Part shown: positions 11,779 through 24,291 of the stretch, one piece after another | How the letters are laid out: every line of letters begins with the position of its first letter | Position numbering within the stretch: the first letter of the stretch is position 1 | DNA from: Halocafeteria seosinensis | Lineage: Eukaryota > Sar > Bigyra > Bicosoecida | DNA: 64,000 nucleotides | Assembly (NCBI GenBank): GCA_001687465.1 | Contig: LVLI01000196.1 | Location: 1-64,000 of the forward strand | Direction of reading: 5' to 3' | Translations under genes and position numbers: made by a program | The notes under the pieces: generated by a model | Told to the model about the DNA's origin: nothing | Databases searched by the model: none | Seen by the model: only the letters and a program-made list of their open reading frames with translations

Positions 11779-13298
11779 GTGGTGATAAAGGGTGGACAGC
11801 TATATTGTGTTGTGTGTATGATTGAAATGCGTATAACGGAGGAGGTGCTGCGACGTGCCGTGGCCAGCACCAGTGGAATCTCCCTGGTGGCTGCTATTCT
11901 GCTGATGGTGGCTGTATGGAGTCCTGGGAAAAAGTTCTGGCTCTACAACATCCGGGACGATGGGGTCATATTACTGCGCAACATGAGCGAAGACGAGGAC
12001 GACGAAGAGACTGGAAAACACCACCACCACCACCACCATCGTCATCATCATCAACAGACTCATGATGCAGGATACTATGACGATATTCATTCCCCACAAA
12101 ACATGAGAGGGGACCAAAACAGTGCCGCAAGTGCGTCCGGCATCACCCAGGACATGCTTGAATCGGAGAGTGTGACCGTGGAGTACGATAGTATGCCTCT
12201 GGACAAGAAAGCGCATTATTTACAGTGTGGATTCCAAGCGATACTGTTCTTTGTGGCATTGTCCGACGCCATGCTCTCCGTGGCATGGTTTACAGTAGTT
12301 TTGGGGAACGCAGCTGATTCGGATATGAGCTGCCAAACGCAAGCTTTCTTTATTCATTTCTTCGTGTTGGCATCGAGCTTTTACACGTTCTCAGTTGCGT
12401 GGGAGATACGCAGGATACTGTGCTTCGTTGAGGTAGAACTCTCCCAAAATGTTGGCGGTTCAAGGCATTTGTGGTACCACATTGCTACCCTAGTACTTTC
12501 TTTGGTGTTTGCAATTTCAGTTACTGCCTCAAGAGGTGAGTGAGTGTGTCTCCGTGTGCTATTGCTGGTTACTCCCAAGGTGGCCGAAAAACAAGAATCG
12601 CCGTGCAGGTCTGGGGACTTCGGGTGGACCCTGGTGTTGGCTAGATGCTCTTCATAATAAAACGGCCGATGCTTTTGCGTATCTCCCTCTTGCTGGTGTG
12701 CTCGTAGCGTTGATTTCTGTACACATAGATGTCCTGGTGAGTAATATGCTTGTTCTGGGATAAAATCTCGTGACAAGCTGTATGCCTATATTATTCCGAC
12801 AATGTACAGAGACGACTAAAAGCTTACTCTGACCAAAGCGCCGATGCTTCAGGAGATCGAAGATTTAGGATTCCGTGGAGAAGGCTTGCGAAGCTGTCCC
12901 TGTATCCACTGGTGTATTTTATTCTATGGTTCCCGACCATTGTGTACCGACTTGCAGGTGCCCGTGATCCCCAGCACGCGCCAGACGAACTTCACCTTGT
13001 CACGGCAGTGATTGCCCCATCACAAGCTACGCTCAACTTTCTCGTTTATACAACCGTAAACAGGAATGTGAGAAAACGCCTATGCGACAAACTTTGCTGC
13101 AGGAGGCGGAAAAGAACGATCAGGTACGGAAACCTGCCGTCCCCTCAAACCTCCGTCATCATGTCGCCACAAGGAACAAGCGTCAGTTCAATGAATTTAG
13201 CTCCAGGCCTGGTCAATGAGAGCAGCAATGGGAACATTGATTTCTCAATCTACGGGGATTCTAATGTCTTGGAAATGGACGACGACAACATCATGTGA
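11779..13298 (+). CDS. Seven-transmembrane receptor, class E (cAMP-receptor-like) type
   Basis: Model: join(11779..12535, 12609..12736, 12810..13298), 457 residues. Seven hydrophobic segments can be placed: SGISLVAAILLMVAVW, a second around FQAILFFVALSDAMLSVAWF, a third around FFVLASSFYTFSVAWEI, LWYHIATLVLSLVFAI, AFAYLPLAGVLVALISV, YPLVYFILWFPTIVYRLAG, and one in PSQATLNFLVYTTV. An extracellular-loop motif GGPWCWLD before TM5 and a disulfide-compatible Cys (SCQTQAFF) before TM3 resemble Dictyostelium cAMP receptors and fungal or protist glucose-receptor-like GPCRs. The loop between TM1 and TM2 is enlarged to about 110 residues and contains a His-rich run (KHHHHHHHRHHHQQ), which is unusual. 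The tail is cytoplasmic and Ser-rich. The ligand is unknown. Downstream in-frame ATGs (for example 11818) are possible starts. Confidence 0.75.
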
Positions 13299-14131
13299 AT
13301 ATTACACGGGAATATCAAGCTGCGGCTAACTAGAACGATCACTGGAAAGAACTGTTATCCTGCGCATCTTAAGAACCCTGAGGCAAATGCATAGTGCAGC
13401 TTAATGCCAAACTCTCGTACTACATGGAACGGAAAAGTACATCCAACATCATGAGACCGAAGCGCGGCTCGATGGACCCGAGAGAGAGAGAGAGAGAGAG
13501 AGTCACATGAAGCTTTGAAAAGCACATCAACAAAGTGGCTAAATGAATCAAAGGACGTGATAGCCTTCCAGATCTTGGTAAACTATTTTTCAGGTTTAGA
13601 CATTGCCGTGACAGGTCACAAGTCTGAGAGCTTGGTAACCACGGGTACGCGAGTGTCAGGAGTTACTAAGTCCTGCCAGTAAGATATCAACTGGTTTTTG
13701 TGTTGCCTTGATCGTCACTACTGGGAAACACCTAGCAATTTAGGAAAATGCTTGCGCGTCAAGTGGGCGATTCTCTTAAGACAGTCATTCTAGTAGAGCA
13801 ATCCCGCGATATAACGTGATGGTCAGTTCCCACGGTCACGCATTTTGGTGCCTACATACGGCCACATAGAGCAAAGTGGTATCGTCCGAATCCGACACTC
13901 AATCAAACGAAGCGTTTTGTCCTCATTGCCACGGCAAAAACGATGAAAAAAATGTAGCCATATACATGCTAACTGGGCTTTGAGGTTTCCACTCAAAATG
14001 CCACATACCGACGCTGAACTTCCTCAACTCCCCTCCACTGACGTTGCGTCTCCTCATTTTTCTAAGTTCTTCATTGTCTGACTAAGCTCCACAATCTTCA
14101 CTTCGGGAAATCAGAGTGACACTGCCACTAA
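13299..14131. other. Intergenic region between convergent receptor and BRF1 genes
   Basis: About 830 bases hold no credible gene. A dinucleotide (AG)11 run lies inside it. Both flanking genes end here, so it is mostly 3' UTR and spacer. Confidence 0.6.
13481..13502 (+). repeat. (AG)11 microsatellite
   Basis: Twenty-two bases of uninterrupted AG dinucleotides in the spacer downstream of the receptor gene. Confidence 0.95.
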
Positions 14132-17130
14132 TCAGAATTCCCCTTCACTGTCAGAGTCGCCTCCAGCTCCCAAACCAAGCGTTTGTCTTAATTTTGAACG
14201 CTCTTGTAACGTCTCGTCATCTTCTTGCTCTGGCTCAGAATCTGAGCCTGCTTCTCCCGTGAAATCATACGATCCACCGAAATCATCGAACATTTTATCC
14301 GCCGCTTCAGCATCAGTACGACTGCTCTTATTACTTGCAAGTTCCTCAGCTAGCCGCTCAGGTCCCCGTTTTCGACTGCTGCTGCCAGATGATTTTTTGG
14401 TAGATGACTTACGCTGATTATCTTCATTTGATGCTTCCCCTAGGGCCTCGTCAAGCTTTTCCAATGCCTGGTAATTCAGCTTCTTGCTAGTTTTCTTCAC
14501 CTCCGCAGCACTACTTGTAGCTTCCTTGCCAGATGCTGGTTCCTTATTTTGAGATTGCTGCTGATTCGACTTTCCTTTCTTTTGCTTGTTCCGCTGATTG
14601 CTCTTCGTCGGTGGATTCTCTAATTTTTGGCGCTGTTCTTCCAAATAGTCTGAATTCATTTTCACCCATATGTCCCTACGATGCTTCGCCTCCTCTTCGT
14701 CCACGATCACGTCCTGAATCTCCTCGTCATCTACATCGCTTAAAGTTTCACCCTGTTCATCATTCGTCGCTCCCTCGATATCGTAATCTGCGTTTGCCAA
14801 TTCAGTGACTTCACGCTGCGAGAGACTCTCAGCATGGATCGTCGGACCACCTAGTTGTCTGCCCTCATACCGCACAGGAATAAGAAGTCGCCGCTCCAAA
14901 GCATCCCTCTTAACATCTCTGTCTTCCTCATTTAAATTCCCTTCTTGGGTTGCATTGCGTTCTTGAGCAACAGATGCAAGCCGCTTAGCAATAGCAATGT
15001 AAACCGAATTTTTATCACTATCAGGGCGTAAGTCAAAGTTTGCCAGCTCGCTGCACACCACAGGTATGTCCATATCAGCGTCTAATAAATCAATGATGTT
15101 CTCCGCTTCCTCTTCAACATCTTCCTTAGACATCCATGCATCAGAACAGATGCTCTCCTCTGATTCAGCTTCTCGGAATAACCTGGGGTTGTCAAACACA
15201 CAGGCCATCTCCCAGATTCGCTCTTGTTCGCGCACACTCTCCTCGTCTTTCGGGTCAAATTCGCCATCAGGAAGCTCCATCAACAAGTTTTCCACTTCAG
15301 CAATGTCGTTTTCACCCACCTGTAACGAGCATTTTGCTGGACGCTGATGACCAACCATAGCACCCGAGCCCTCCAACTCCACAGAACGAACCAAATCGTC
15401 ATAGTCACTAAGCGACAGTTCTCCGGGTAAACACCCATGCTTAGAGAGAGACTCGTTTTCCATCTTTTCAAGATTTCGCCTACGTCTGGCCAGTCTATTC
15501 TTTCTCTCTTTCGACTGCCGTTGATTGGCATATGTTGCCTCAGGAGAATGAGCAGTTTTCGCGTAGGAAACTGGTTTTGCCCAGCTTGTATTCATTAATG
15601 CCGAGCTCATCACCTTATCCCGCAAGTTATCTGATATGGGCATATGCTGCACCGCCGTTTCCTGTGATACATCTTCGGAAGAATGCAGTTTCCGATTCTT
15701 TACGTCATCGTCAAGGAGCCCCTGGTGGTCCGCAACAGCGAAAAGCTCTTCATCACTCAGCATGTGGCTATTCTCGAGGGCCTGGCGCACGTGCGGATTC
15801 AGACTGCTCACGTCAACACTATCAACATCCAACAGATGCGATCGTTGGGCCAATTCGGTATCACTTAGGTTCATTCTTTGCTTAGCTTCTTCCTGAATTT
15901 GCATCTGTCTCTGTTCTGTAAGCCTCCCTCGAATAAACGAAGGCGGCATTGTTTCATCTTCATTAGATGTCAAGTAGCGATTCTCATCGCTGCTTTGCGC
16001 TATATCGCTCAGTCGGTCAAACTCCTGAGGGGTGAGCTGGGAGGAAGGTGTATTTCCAAACTCCGCAAGCCTATTTCTCAGCGTTATATCCGCTACCCTC
16101 AGCGTTTCCGTTACTTCTTGCCGGGTGGCGGGAAATCCGTGTACACGGGCTGCAATTAGCAAGCAAGCCGCGCAAATACCTTCCGGTCGACGGCCCGTTT
16201 GCATCCAGTCACGTCGCATTCGGGCTACCAATCTCAAAGCAGTCATGGCAACGGTGTGTTGTTTCTTGCCGAAGTTCAACTTCGAGGCAAACCTATGTAT
16301 GTACAAAGAAGGGTCTACAAGCGGTAGTTTAAGAGATAAAGCTCTAGTAAACTTAACAAAGCATGACCCTAAAGCGTATAAGTCCGTCTGTAACGCATCC
16401 GCAAAGTCGATAAGCATATGGGCACATTTTTCTCTGCGGCAAGCAATGTAGAGGCACGCTGCGACAACGTTTTGCAACCGACGACCCTGCAGTTTCCAAC
16501 GCGTTCAAAATGCTACGAGGGAACACATGGCGTACACACATTCTATAACCAAACTCACTTGGCTGAAGTTCTTCTGAAGAGCAATCATATACAATCGCTG
16601 GGCAGCCTCGACCAGGTGCTGTGACAGGAAAGTGGATAGACCCCGTAAACACATGTCCAGCCGTAGGCACATCTCCAAGGTCAACATACGTATGGTAACC
16701 GAAGTTGAGATGCGAGCCTCCTCAGAATTTTTTTTGCTTTTTCTATGGAGTCCTGTCCAAGTCACGCTTGAAGGATAAACCGAGGTTTTTGTTCGAGAAA
16801 CGTTAATCCAGACTTACTTCCCGAGATGCCCTCGAGGCGCTGTAACCGTCAGCTCTTGTCGTGCCGTACGGTTTATTACTTGTGGCCGAAACGAATCTTC
16901 CGACAATACTCCTGTATACGTGATACAGTCTCCATTATATTTGGCACACAATATCAAGCAACAAGCATTTGCGCTACTTACGAAGTGCCCCCGGCATTTT
17001 CTTCGAATTCGACCGATGACACAATAGCCCCTTGCTCCGTTACATTACCACAGTTTACACAAGTCGTGTTTCCTGTGGTATCATCCGATGCGAACTCTAA
17101 TCCACCACAAAGAGGACACGCATTCGACAT
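14132..17130 (-). CDS. BRF1: BRF1, TFIIB-related subunit of RNA polymerase III factor TFIIIB
   Basis: Model on the minus strand: 17130..16982, 16911..16818, 16752..16690, 16618..16559, 16486..14132; 906 residues. BRF1 joins TBP and BDP1 to recruit Pol III to tRNA and 5S genes. Exon 1 encodes the zinc ribbon (CPLCGG and CVNCGN pairs). Exons 2-4 give the B-linker and the start of the first cyclin fold (RLASQLRLPY joined to HLVEAAQRLYMIALQKNFSQ), continuing into exon 5 with GRRLQNVVAACLYIACRREK. The second cyclin repeat has RPEGICAACLLIAARVHGF. The C-terminal half is acidic and low in complexity but contains the conserved BRF1 block around VDEEEAKHRRDIWVKMNSDYL, which in yeast binds TBP. The 60- and 63-nt internal exons are confirmed by frame and conservation. 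The last ~550 residues are longer than in yeast. Confidence 0.93.
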
Positions 17131-17483
17131 TTCCTGCAGCGGGTCTTCCTCGCTTCCTCTCCTTTTTTCGCCAATTAAGGACCACCTTCTTCACCTCCAA
17201 GATCAGCAATATATTTACACCTATGTATTGCTGCTATTGTGGGACTTGAAATATTCTAGGGTCCGTGTAAATGCAGAGAAAAGTGTGGAAATGAACCGAT
17301 AAAGGACTCTGGACTCCTCAACCAGGATTTTTAATGCAGACAAACTCCATCAACTACGACCAAAGAAGACTACTTCCTGTCTCCCGTAGTTGTAATGGCA
17401 ACAGGAGAACCCAACAGTGCATGTGGTTCCAACAAAGTCGCGTGAAACAAGCTATATAAGACTACGAAAGCACCAAGCCCCCG

Positions 17484-17497
17484 GAAGTTGAAGTTGG
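17484..17497 (+). promoter_or_regulatory. GAAGTTGAAGTTGG motif, copy 2
   Basis: Exact copy of the 14-mer at 11679 and 26003, here about 355 bases upstream of the BRF1 ATG and about 720 upstream of the MCM7 ATG. Role inferred from its repeated placement between divergent genes. Confidence 0.45.
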
Positions 17498-17595
17498 GAG
17501 AGAATCCAGCCAATGCAACACGGGGATTTTTTAAACGTCTCGTGCGGCAAATGCANTCTGAATTCGATCTTTGAATTTCGGTTGCTCAAACAACG

Positions 17596-17614
17596 AAAAA
17601 AAAAAAAAAAAAAA
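17596..17614 (+). repeat. A19 homopolymer
   Basis: Nineteen adenines in a row in the BRF1-MCM7 intergenic region, close to an ambiguous base at 17556. Confidence 0.9.
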
Positions 17615-17703
17615 GTGAGAGGACAAGAATGAGCAAATGTTTAGCCAAGTTAATGCCTTTCAGCGAAAAACTTGATGAACTTGATATCATGGGCTGACGG
17701 AGT

Positions 17704-17750
17704 CTCAGTCTGCAGTAGCTGCCTCAGACTGAGGCCCCCAGTCTGCAGTA
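17704..17750. repeat. Small cluster of inverted and direct repeats
   Basis: CTCAGTCTG at 17704-17712 is the inverse of CAGACTGAG at 17724-17732, and CAGTCTGCAGTA occurs at 17706-17717 and again at 17739-17750. The segment could form alternative hairpins. No function is evident. Confidence 0.7.
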
Positions 17751-18214
17751 TCAGCTCAAATTCTGCTGGAACATTATGTGAGAATCGAGCAGCAGTTCAC
17801 TTGAAGGAGTTGTGTGGAATCAGAACTGTGTCACTATGCATGATTGGTACGCAAACTCTGTCTTGGCGCAAGTTCCACACTGCTTGCAACTGGTTTCAAA
17901 CTTTGGAATTTTTTTTGCCTGATAGGATGCATATATTCCTCCTGCACTAATCAGTTCTCAACGAAAACATTTATTATTGCACCGTTTTTGAAGTTTTCAC
18001 TCTTAATGTTTTCAACTTGTGTCGCCGGTTGTAGGCAGCCAGCGCGCGCGCCGCGCTCTATTTGGTTTGAATACCAAGGCGTTCACAAGCTTTGCAATGC
18101 ATTGATTTGTCCCAAATAGTTGTCAATCTCCAACTCAGACACTGGTAGTAAGACCTCAAATACTGAGATAAGTATTGTATTAGTTGGTTGGCCTATTACA
18201 AGCAGAATTGCACC

Positions 18215-20864
18215 ATGGAGTACGGCCGTAAAGCCACAGGGTTCCCGGACTACGACGAGGACCAGCGTAAGTACCACCTCCCCCGGAGTGCCCCTTTGAA
18301 TCCCTTTTTGTAGTTTTGTTGACTTCAAATTGGTGTTTGAATTCACGACCATACTCATTCAATTACCCTGGAACTCTGCATACAGGTCGTCTGGAAGAGT
18401 TTCTTTGGGAATACAAACCTGAAGATGAGGAAGCGGAGGAATACGTGTATCGTCGAATGCTTGTAAGTGTTGTGACAATAGATGAGATGAGATGGCGTCC
18501 ACCAGCCGCAGATCTTGGCTGGTATATATCGCGTGTTTACCACATGTTGTATACATTTTGCCCTGAATCCACAGAGAGAAGTTAAGAAGCGAGAGCGCAC
18601 CCAGATCAGAATTAAAATGGACGATTTGCTCGACGTACGTCAAGATTTTTCACTTGACCAAAGTTTTTTGAATTACGGATGGTAATGCGGGTTACTCTCT
18701 TTTGCAGTACAATGGAGCAAAAGACCTCATCTCAAGAATACAAAGCAACACAAAGCGATATGTAGAGGTATTCTCGAAAGCTATTGACGCCCTCATGACG
18801 AAAGAACTCTCAGACCTTGCACCAGATCCTTCTCGCGAAGATAGTGTGGATGTCATAATGGCACAGCGTCAAAGATACACACGACAAGCTGTGGAAGAAC
18901 GAAATAATGCTGAAGTAAACGACGAAGATGTGTTAAAGCTCTTCCCTGCAAGGCTTCTGCGCCGATATGAGGTTTCGATCCTGCCAATCTCATCCGCCAA
19001 ACCCCAGCCTGTGAGACAAGTACGTGCTGAGGATATTGGACACCTGGTGAAAGTGAAAGGAATCTGCACTCGTGCGTCGGATGTCAAGCCGGTCATTTCT
19101 GTTGCAACGTACACATGTGACGAATGTGGATGGGAAAGCTATCAAGAAGTAAACAGTCGTCAATTCATGCCCCTTCTAACATGCCCCTCTCAGCAATGCG
19201 CCATGGCTGCAACACCGGGACAACTGCGCCCCCAAACTAGAGGTTCTAAATTTTTTAAATACCAGGAAGTACGAATTCAAGAACTCCCAGATCAGGTACC
19301 TGTGGGTCATATTCCGCGATCTTTGACTGTAGTGTGCCGCGGAGAAATGACACGACATGTTGGCCCTGGTGACATGGTAACCATCTCGGGCGTTTGGCAA
19401 CCAACCCCGTATACTGGCTTTCAAGCTATTAAAGCTGGGCTAATCGCAGACACCTATCTGGAGGCCCATGATGTAAGTCGCTAATATGCGTCGCCCGTTG
19501 CTTACGCTCCCGTTAACTGTAACGCTTCTTCCTCTCAGATTCATCATATGAAGAAGAACATGGAAGGCAGTATTGACGAAGAAGAAATCATGGAACAAGC
19601 CAACACGCTGATGACTGAACGCAACGATCGTGTGTACGAAGAACTTTCAAAGAGTCTGGCTCCGGAGATCTATGGTGCTGATGATGTCAAAAAGGCTTTG
19701 TTGCTCCAATTGGTCGGCGGTGTGACCCAAACCCAAAGTGACGGCATGCGTATCCGTGGAGATATAAACGTTTTGTTGGTAGGTGATCCAGGTGTTGCGA
19801 AGTCCCAGCTTTTAAAGCATATTTCTCGAGTAGCCCCTCGTTCGGTGTACACAACTGGAAGAGGATCCTCCGGAGTCGGGCTTACCGCGGCGGTGATGAA
19901 GGATCCCGTAACAGGAGAGCTTGCATTAGAAGGTGGTGCGTTGGTGCTTGCTGATATGGGTATCTGCTGCATTGACGAGTTTGATAAAATGGACGAGCAT
20001 GATCGTACCGCGATACATGAAGTTATGGAACAACAAACAGTTTCGATAGCAAAGGCGGGTATAACCACGACACTTAATGCTCGCACGGCGGTGTTAGCAG
20101 CTGCTAACCCCCTGTACGGGAGATTTAAACGTCTTGATAAGGACCCCCATGTAAATATTTTGCGCAACGTGAACGTGCCTGCCGCTCTTCTCTCACGATT
20201 CGATCTTATATTCTTGTTACGAGACGAAGCTGATTGGGCGAAGGACCGCGGATTAGCCCGCCATGTTACATACGTTCACCAACATGGAGAACACCCTCCA
20301 TTGGATTTTGATGCCGTCGAGCCGGAGGTTCTTAGATGTTATCTCGAGCAAGTTAAGCAAAACAATGTTCCCTACGTTCCTGAAGAATCCGCGCAATTCA
20401 TCGTTGATAAGTACGTCGATTTACGCTCAGAGGATGCCAAAGCAGGGAAGAAGTCGGACTCGCGAGGATCTCTAACACCCCGACAGCTTTTATCCATTCT
20501 GCGCATGGCTCAAGCACTTGCTCGTCTGCAATGCCACGAAGAGGTTGAAAAAGAGGATGTGGAGGAGGCAATCAGGTTAACGAACGTTAGCAAGCAAGCC
20601 TTACTCGAAGGCGGAAGAGAGTACGGTAGCAGCCGCAAGAAGAGCGGTGTAGACTCCCTTTGGGAAATTATTCGGAATAGGCTCGACCAAGCGACTCCTG
20701 ATGAAGAAGGTGTCAAGCGTATCAAGTATGCTGATGCTTGCCGCGATGCAGTCAAGAAGGGATTCAGTGAGGAACAATTCAAACAAGTTGTTTCTGATTA
20801 CGTCGAACTGCGCACTCTCGAAGTGAACCCAAGTTGGACCGTCATCAATAGCACCGATGCTTAA
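18215..20864 (+). CDS. MCM7: MCM7, subunit of the replicative MCM2-7 helicase
   Basis: Model: join(18215..18266, 18386..18462, 18575..18634, 18708..19472, 19539..20864), 759 residues, typical for MCM7. The nuclear hexamer unwinds DNA at replication forks. Visible parts: N-terminal domain with FLWEY; zinc-binding module CDECGWESYQ plus CPSQQC; Walker A GDPGVAKSQLL near residue 403; Walker B CIDEFDKM near 463; arginine-finger motif LLSRFDLIFLL near 535; and the C-terminal winged-helix region. The segment from KKALLLQLVGG to GDINVLLVGDPG is MCM7-like rather than MCM2-6-like. The first three exons are very short (52, 77 and 60 nt), and the first two introns (119 and 112 nt) are longer than most here. 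It is convergent with the AFG1 gene, 117 bases away. Confidence 0.96.
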
Positions 20865-20981
20865 AAATATACACTATTCACCGCATCAAGGAACACAAAA
20901 AACAGAGTTCAAACGGACGATGATCATATCACGTTCATCTTCAATGTTTTTTCTCACCAGTCATCTGCATTCCCACAACAG

Positions 20982-22453
20982 TCATTCAGTCGTACATGCT
21001 GGAACAAACTGTAGCCACGCAATCGAACTTACTTCAATCAATCTAGATATTGCTCGCTCTGCTGCAAACGAAATCTCACTCATTGCAGCGGATGTAGCAA
21101 TTTGAGACACACCATGGGCATCGACTTGTGATGACGAATTTCCCGTTTCCACGATTTCTCGAAGTATCTCTGGGGGAGGAGCCGCTGCTGACATACGCAA
21201 CGATATTTGGTACTCATATAATACATCAACCAATATCAAGAATCGTTTTGCTTCGTCGAACTGTTTCTTCGTAAGTACCGGTACATCACGAAGATACACG
21301 GTATTAAACCTCATAGCTAATGCTTCATAGTCGGCCGCCCCTAGCGGCTGTTCGCACATGTCAGAGAATGAAACACACGCGATCCCTTCGCACGGAGTTT
21401 GTACTGATAATGAACGACCCATTCTCACCGGCACTGTTACATGTTCTCCCCAAACTTTATCCAATGAACCCAGGCTTCTTTCGTTGTTTCGAAGCTCTTC
21501 CTTCAGACCCTTGTGTAGATCCTCAGTGGCACCCGAACTCAACGGGTAGAACAGGCAGTTCTCTGATGCCACTGCCCTTAAACGATAATCCTCTGATCCG
21601 TCTAGACGATACACTCTACACTGCTGTTCGAGTAATTCAACGAATGGAACAAAATATTCCCTATTTAGTCCGTTTTCATAAAGTTGCGAAGGATGCCGAT
21701 TCGATGTAGCGACCACAACTACCCCTTTGCTCCACATGGCTCGGAACAGGGTACTCATAATCATTGCATCGGCGATGTCCGTCACTTGGAACTCATCAAA
21801 ACAAAGTAGCGACGCTTCGCCAGCCAATGCTTCTCCAACCTGCAAAATCTATAACACCTCCGTTTTTAAGCAGCCATTCAATAAACTTGAGAGTAACGAC
21901 TTACCCTGAAGACGGGGTTCCCCTCTAGTGCTGTGTCCACGTGGGTATTTCTTCCTTTCTCCTTGAGGTCCTGTTGCTTTAGTGCAAAGATTCTCTGATG
22001 GGCATCTAGCATAAACTCATGGAAATGTGCCCGCCGTTTCCGCTGAATGTTTGTAGCATTATAAAACAAATCCATCAGCATCGACTTGCCGACTCCCACG
22101 CGCCCGTAAATGTACAATCCTCGGGGTACCAGAGGCTTTGTCTCAACGTCTTCTTCGCTACCTGCTTCCTGAGTTCTGACGTGGTGGATCTCAGAATCCT
22201 GGTGGTAGCGTTCTACAAGAGACGAGATCCTGCCTAACTTTCCCACCGCTCGGTGTTGTATAGTATTCCTCTCCAGTTCACCACGATCTACCAACTCTTG
22301 GTACTTGAGCATGAGGTCATCCTGGTCCAAGTTTGACGCCGACCCATGGAATGTCCTCGTCATTCCAGTCCACCATCCCTGATGCACAATGGTCGGTCGT
22401 CGCATCAGCCGCACCAACATATTTACACCACCGTCTCTTGACCAAGTGCGCAA
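20982..22453 (-). CDS. AFG1L: AFG1/LACE1-type mitochondrial AAA-like ATPase
   Basis: Model on the minus strand: 22453..21905 joined to 21839..20982 (65-nt intron), 468 residues. AFG1 proteins are inner-membrane-associated P-loop ATPases involved in turnover of mitochondrially encoded respiratory subunits. Walker A is GRVGVGKSMLMDLF in exon 1 and Walker B LLCFDEFQVTDIADAM is near the start of exon 2. Family segments RRAHFHEFMLDAHQRI, VVVVATSNRHPSQLYENGLNR and VPFVELLEQQC are clear. The first ~35 residues are Arg/Thr-rich with few acidic residues, consistent with a mitochondrial presequence. The exon junction falls exactly between the two Walker regions and is in phase 0. Confidence 0.93.
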
Positions 22454-22884
22454 GTGAGATCATACCCACAAAACACAGTACAGTGCATATATGGCCTATT
22501 AGATGGCCTGTGAACTGTCTTGCCTTGTGAAGCTGCGCAGCCTCAGTATTCTGTGACTGCTATTAAACAAGGGAATGAATGAGACTGTGGTACTTGACAA
22601 CCCTCATTGGCTGGCATACCTCCTATAGGCGACTAGTACTTTTGTATGGAGCGAAAGGCCCACAAGAAGCCGGAAGCCTCACCATCTTGAACTTCACATC
22701 GTTCCAACTGTTCTCCACTGGGATACATGATGCGTGTAAGTAGTCATTCAGGTGACCTTTTTTTTTTCACATTTTATTTATTTCACGGGTTTGCTTGTTT
22801 GTTGTCGCGGACTTTCAACACGGTAGCACCGGGTACTTGTTCTTGATTGGGGCATTCTACTGTGCTGTGTGCAAAGGCTGAACA
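22454..22884. other. Divergent promoter region between AFG1 and the carrier gene
   Basis: About 430 bases with a short T-rich tract near 22760. It lacks an exact copy of the 14-mer shared by the three other divergent regions. No gene is seen. Confidence 0.5.
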
Positions 22885-24291
22885 ATGCCAGGTGCTGAAG
22901 ATGTAAGCAGACAAGATTGGAAATGTGAAATCTGTGGTAATGCATGTGTATTTGCGTTCGCAGTACTGGGCGACAATGCTGGCGAGTGCAACCAGTGGTA
23001 TGGTGGCACGAATCCCATTCCATCCTATTGATACCATTAAAGCTAAACTCCAAGTACGTCACAAGGATCTACATACCCTGTGGAAGGCTGTTGACTACAC
23101 ACGTATGATGCAGGTGGATCAAACCATTGGCGGGATGTCAAAGGACCCTCGACGAATCAAGAACATCGCTGATGGCGTACGCAAGATCTGGATGTAAGTA
23201 AACCCAGCTGCAACTTTGGACCAATCTCGAGAACGTTACCTAGACTTTTGCAGGAATGAAGGCTTACGTGGCTTCTACCGAGGAATTGGTGTCGCATTTT
23301 TCGGCTCTGGACCGGCGGCATGCTTATACTTCACATCTTACGAAGTATGTAGAAGTTCTAGTGACTATTACTATAGATACTCAATTGCTAGACCAGTCTA
23401 TTCTATGCTACAGATGAGCCGAGATTTTTTGACTCATAATTTTACATTTTTGAGCAGCTTTCCGTTCTTAGCGCATTTTACAGCAGGAATGTTTGCGGAG
23501 ACATTCAGGTATGATGCGCTGAAAAGGAAACCATTCTTGCGTATCACGAAGCACGCTTCCGTTTGCAGTTGTGTCTTGTGGGTTCCCATAGATGTGATTA
23601 AAGAAAGAATGCAGATTCAAGGCTACCAAGCCCAAGGTGAATCATGGGCAGGCTATTACCGGAACACTGTCGATGCTACAAGACAGATACTGAGGCATGA
23701 ATCCGTGAGAGGCATATACCGAGTAAGTACCGTTAGTTACCAAAGAACGAGCGCGTTCATCCGGAACACCTTAACCATGTGAACAACAGGGATATGGGGC
23801 TACTATTGCTTCATTTGGTCCTTTCTCCGCGCTGTATTTTCTGTTCTACGAGCAGTTCAAGAAGCGGTCCCGGCGGTTATACTCAGTCGACAATGACCAA
23901 GCGCTACCTTACTGGTGTCATCTTGCAAGGTGCGTTGAACAGAATTTCTCGTTTCTGCAGCTGTGGTCACAATTATGCCTTGAATTGCAGTGGTGCCTCG
24001 GCTGGAGCATGTGCATCATGGTTAACAAATCCTCTAGATCTTGCTAAACTTCGATTACAAGTACAAAGATCTGCCAAAGCAAGAGGGGAAGAAGGCTCTG
24101 CCCCTTTTAATTATCGGCATACAGCTCATGCTTTGCAAGAAATAGCGACGAGAGAGGGCGTTCGTGGCTTGTTTCGAGGTTCCGTGGCCAGAGTGCTCTT
24201 CCATACTCCCGCTACGGCAGTCACCGTTTCCCTGGTGGAGCAATTTAAGAAAGTGTACCTTTCCATGTTGAGCAATGACTCCGAATCATGA
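22885..24291 (+). CDS. Mitochondrial carrier family (SLC25) protein
   Basis: Model: join(22885..22902, 22964..23193, 23254..23344, 23414..23508, 23569..23722, 23790..23929, 23991..24291), 342 residues. It has the three carrier repeats, each with a Px(D/E)xx(K/R)-type motif: PFHPIDTIKAKLQ, VPIDVIKERMQIQ and TNPLDLAKLRLQVQ. Each repeat also has a downstream GxxGxxRG-like element (GLRGFYRG, VRGIYR, VRGLFRG). Such proteins exchange small metabolites across the inner membrane; the substrate cannot be read. The gene is unusually intron-rich for its size: the first coding exon is only six codons, and one 69-nt intron (23345-23413) is stop-free and in frame, so it is easily missed. The stop is 22 bases from the convergent acyl-CoA dehydrogenase stop. 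Confidence 0.88.

Larger units (their letters stand above)
17131..18214. other. Divergent promoter region between BRF1 and MCM7
   Basis: About 1.08 kb with no recognisable gene. It contains copy 2 of the shared 14-mer, a TATA-like CTATATAAG at about 17453, an ambiguous base at 17556, an A19 run at 17596-17614, a cluster of direct and inverted repeats at 17704-17750, and a GC-rich CGCGCGC stretch near 18042. Confidence 0.6.

Noticed and set aside
16353-16670. Minus-strand frame overlapping BRF1 exons 3-5
   Set aside because: It is a different frame of the same region. The spliced BRF1 model explains the sequence with conserved cyclin-fold residues.
17672-18119. Two plus-strand frames between BRF1 and MCM7
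   Set aside because: They overlap each other in different frames, are rich in Ser, Cys and Leu without pattern, and cover the repeat cluster and GC-rich run. No gene is supported.
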